Source: an uncultured Phycisphaerales bacterium
GTDB lineage: Bacteria > Planctomycetota > Phycisphaerae > WQYP01
NCBI GenBank assembly: GCA_937901265.1
Contig: CALCHA010000643.1
Span: 1-6,545, forward strand
Reading direction: 5' to 3'
Length of the DNA: 6,545 nucleotides
In this document: one piece after another, positions 4,432 to 6,545 of the stretch
Position numbering within the stretch: position 1 is the stretch's first letter
Layout: each line of letters opens with the position of its first letter
The notes under the pieces: generated by a model
Databases searched by the model: none
The model's input: the letters and a program-made list of their open reading frames with translations, nothing else
What the model was told of the DNA's origin: nothing
Made by a program: the position numbers and the translations under genes

Positions 4432-6545
4432 TCAGCTCCCCAGTTCCTTGCGCAACCCTTGCAGGTCGGCGAGAGAGGGGTCGTTGGTGGAGGTCGCGAT
4501 ACCTATTCCCGTATCGGCTGTCTTCCGGGCCTCGGCTAGCCGTCCAATGTCTTTATACACTTTTGCGAGATGCAGGTAAGCCATGGGCAGTGCTTCAATC
4601 TCCGTTGCCCGCCGCAGCTCGGAGATGGCCCCCTCTTTGTCCCCGGCCCGGAATTTCACCCACCCGTAGGTATCCAAGACGCTTCCCTGGCTGAGCACAA
4701 GGCCTTCGGGACCGCCCTCGCGGAGAGCATCCACCGCCCGGCCGGCGTAGGTCAAGGCGTCGTCGGGACGATTCATATCTTCCGAAAGCATGTAGGCCAG
4801 GTTGTTGAGCGTTTCCGCGTCGTTGGGGCTGCTTTTGAGCACGTCCATGTAGGCGGCATAGGCACCGGGGAAGTCCTTGCCCTGGTATTTGGCGAGGCCC
4901 AGCGCCCGTTTGGCCTGTGCCAGGACGCCCGGGGTGGTGCGCGAATCGGCGATGAGCTTGGAGAGCACCGGAATGGCCTCCGACCCGCGACCGGCGGCGA
5001 TGAGCTGCCCGGCCAGGGCCATCTGCGCCCCGTCTTCTGCCGGATTCGTGGCCAGGTGGGACTTGAGCACGTCAATGGCGACCGAAGCGCCCATCGCCTG
5101 AGACATCTTCCCGACGGCCGCGAGGAGGCTGTCGGGATCCTTGGCCAGAAGCGCAAGCGCGCGGTCGAAATCGTCGCGTGCCGCGGTCGCTTTTCCCAGA
5201 CCGGCATAGGCCTGTCCGCGCTGCACGTAGAGCTCCGCGACCTGCGGATGGTCGACCAGCAGCTTGGAAGCGGTCTGCACCACGTCGTCGAAGGACTTCG
5301 CCGCCAACAGGGATGCCAGGTAGGCCGACGCGGTGGAGGGGTCCTTCCCGCCGCTGGATTCGAAGGCGGCCGCGAGCTTTTCCCGGGCCTTGGCGGTATC
5401 GCCCAAGGTCGCGGCTTCGCGTCCCTCGAGGACCTGCCATACGGCAGCCTTGGGATACGCCTGCTGGGAATTCGCCAGCAGCCCGTCGAGCCGCTGTTGC
5501 GCCTTGACGCTGCGGACCGCGGATGCCGTCGGCCCCTTGTCGCCGGCCGCCATCTTGACGTCCATCCCCAGCACCCACAGCAGGTAATTGGCGTAGTCGA
5601 CGCGGATCGACGGCACCTGCGGGAATTTGTTGATCGCCTCTTCGTAGGCCCCCGCAGCTTCGGTGTAGCGGCGACTCTGGCGGAAGACGCGGGCCAGCAG
5701 CAGGCGGCTGTTCAACATCGTTTCTGCCGGCGCTCCGGGGGCATCGCGCACCGCCAGGAGATCGCGCGATGCCTCATCGAGGTTCTGGTTCAGGCTCAGC
5801 AGTGCCGAGGCATTATAGAACAGGGCGTCGGTGTTGTTGGGATCGCGGGAGAGAATCCCCTTGAGAACATCCACGGCCGCGAGGCCCTTGTCCTGCGAGA
5901 GGAGCGTAACGGCTTTGAGCACGAGCGCTTTGGCGTCCTGCGGCCGCTGCGCCAGCACATCCTTGTCGAGGAGCGCGTTGGAAGCCGCGAACTTTCCCTC
6001 CCGCAGCAGCGTCTCGGCCAGGCGGTAGGTGACCTTGAGGTCGGCGCCGCGCGAGCCATCATGAATTTTCTGATACAGCCCTTCGGCCTTGGCGAGTTCC
6101 CCGGAGTCGAAGTAAAAGTCCGCCAGTCGCCGCTCGGCTTCGTCGGTGCCTTTGGGCTCGATGGTCAGGGCGGACTCGAAGGTCTGGATCGCTTGATCCT
6201 GCTGGCCCAGCGAACGGAGCATTTCGCCCTTATCGATGAGGCCGACGAACTTTTCGCCGACGTTGTCGCTGTTGACGTAGGGGTCGTACATCTTGATCGC
6301 CTCGCCGGGCTGCTGCGTTTCCTTGTACATCTTGGCGAGGAAGTCAGCCGTCGTTACGTCGGGCTGCTTGTCGTAGTTCGGACGCAGCACGTCGATGGCT
6401 TTCTGAGGAGCGCCCTGCCGCGAATAGAGCATGGCCAGGCGTTTGAGGTTCTCGATGTTGTCGGGCGCCTTGGCGCGGATGGCTTCCCGGGTGCGAATCG
6501 CTTCGGCGGGCTCGCCCACTGAAAAATGAAGAGCCGGTTCGATTT
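4432..6545 (-). CDS. Large TPR-repeat protein, 5' end outside the window
   Basis: At least 703 residues of nearly continuous tetratricopeptide repeats, about 19 helix pairs, ending in TGA at 4432-4434. The frame stays open to the window edge and the upstream codons (IEPALHFS) continue a TPR helix. The in-frame GTG at 6517-6519 has no ribosome binding site, so the true start lies beyond 6545. Classic TPR positions are visible, for example LNNLAYMLSED (around 4771-4810) and VLDTYGWVKFRAGDKEGAI (around 4630-4690). One less regular segment near 5450-5600 interrupts the periodicity. No cysteine, catalytic motif or membrane segment is seen in this part; any signal peptide or lipobox would be in the missing N-terminus. 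Placed 83 bp upstream of the Wzc-like gene on the same strand, it is plausibly a scaffold in polysaccharide assembly, comparable in role to AlgK, PelB, the BcsC TPR region, or PrsT of exosortase/PEP-CTERM loci. Fold is firm; role is inferred from context. Confidence 0.88.
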   Translation of the reverse strand, partial: IEPALHFSVGEPAEAIRTREAIRAKAPDNIENLKRLAMLYSRQGAPQKAIDVLRPNYDKQPDVTTADFLAKMYKETQQPGEAIKMYDPYVNSDNVGEKFVGLIDKGEMLRSLGQQDQAIQTFESALTIEPKGTDEAERRLADFYFDSGELAKAEGLYQKIHDGSRGADLKVTYRLAETLLREGKFAASNALLDKDVLAQRPQDAKALVLKAVTLLSQDKGLAAVDVLKGILSRDPNNTDALFYNASALLSLNQNLDEASRDLLAVRDAPGAPAETMLNSRLLLARVFRQSRRYTEAAGAYEEAINKFPQVPSIRVDYANYLLWVLGMDVKMAAGDKGPTASAVRSVKAQQRLDGLLANSQQAYPKAAVWQVLEGREAATLGDTAKAREKLAAAFESSGGKDPSTASAYLASLLAAKSFDDVVQTASKLLVDHPQVAELYVQRGQAYAGLGKATAARDDFDRALALLAKDPDSLLAAVGKMSQAMGASVAIDVLKSHLATNPAEDGAQMALAGQLIAAGRGSEAIPVLSKLIADSRTTPGVLAQAKRALGLAKYQGKDFPGAYAAYMDVLKSSPNDAETLNNLAYMLSEDMNRPDDALTYAGRAVDALREGGPEGLVLSQGSVLDTYGWVKFRAGDKEGAISELRRATEIEALPMAYLHLAKVYKDIGRLAEARKTADTGIGIATSTNDPSLADLQGLRKELGS

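Noticed and set aside
6517..6519. GTG as start codon of the TPR gene
   Set aside because: The frame is open upstream with TPR-like residues to the window edge and no Shine-Dalgarno sequence precedes the GTG.
4570..6522. 650-codon open frame on the + strand, antisense to the TPR gene
   Set aside because: Same register effect as the other antisense frame. The - strand product has clear TPR periodicity; this one has none.

Overview
The window reads as high-GC chromosomal DNA from a diderm (Gram-negative-type) bacterium. It holds a Sec-exported Sel1-repeat protein, a Wzc/ExoP-type polysaccharide co-polymerase with two membrane segments and a large periplasmic domain, and a long TPR protein. Shine-Dalgarno-like sites precede both visible starts, and all three genes end in TGA. 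The flavour of the proteins suggests Planctomycetota or Verrucomicrobiota, but this is an impression only.

Layout: bases 1-189 are a leader without a recognisable gene. The Sel1-repeat gene (190-1854) runs on the + strand. Everything after it lies on the - strand and converges on it: a tRNA-Thr(CGU) gene with its own well-spaced promoter (1975-2086), a strong bulged hairpin (2089-2136), the Wzc-like gene (2153-4348), an 83-bp gap, and a TPR gene (4432 to beyond the window edge) whose start is not included.

The TPR gene and the Wzc-like gene are in the same direction and close together, with the TPR gene upstream, so they are probably co-transcribed as part of an exopolysaccharide assembly/export locus. 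The Wzc-like protein would control chain length and polymerisation at the inner membrane. The TPR protein would act as a scaffold in or near the periplasm. No glycosyltransferase, flippase, polymerase or outer-membrane exporter is visible, so the polysaccharide link rests on the Wzc-like gene alone.

Two points stand out. The BY-kinase-like domain of the Wzc homologue keeps its fold markers, Walker B motif and C-terminal tyrosine cluster, but has lost the Walker A lysine and the second Walker A' aspartate, so it looks like a pseudokinase. The Sel1-repeat protein is built from two copies of a seven-repeat block offset by exactly 759 bp, with its only two cysteines at equivalent positions.
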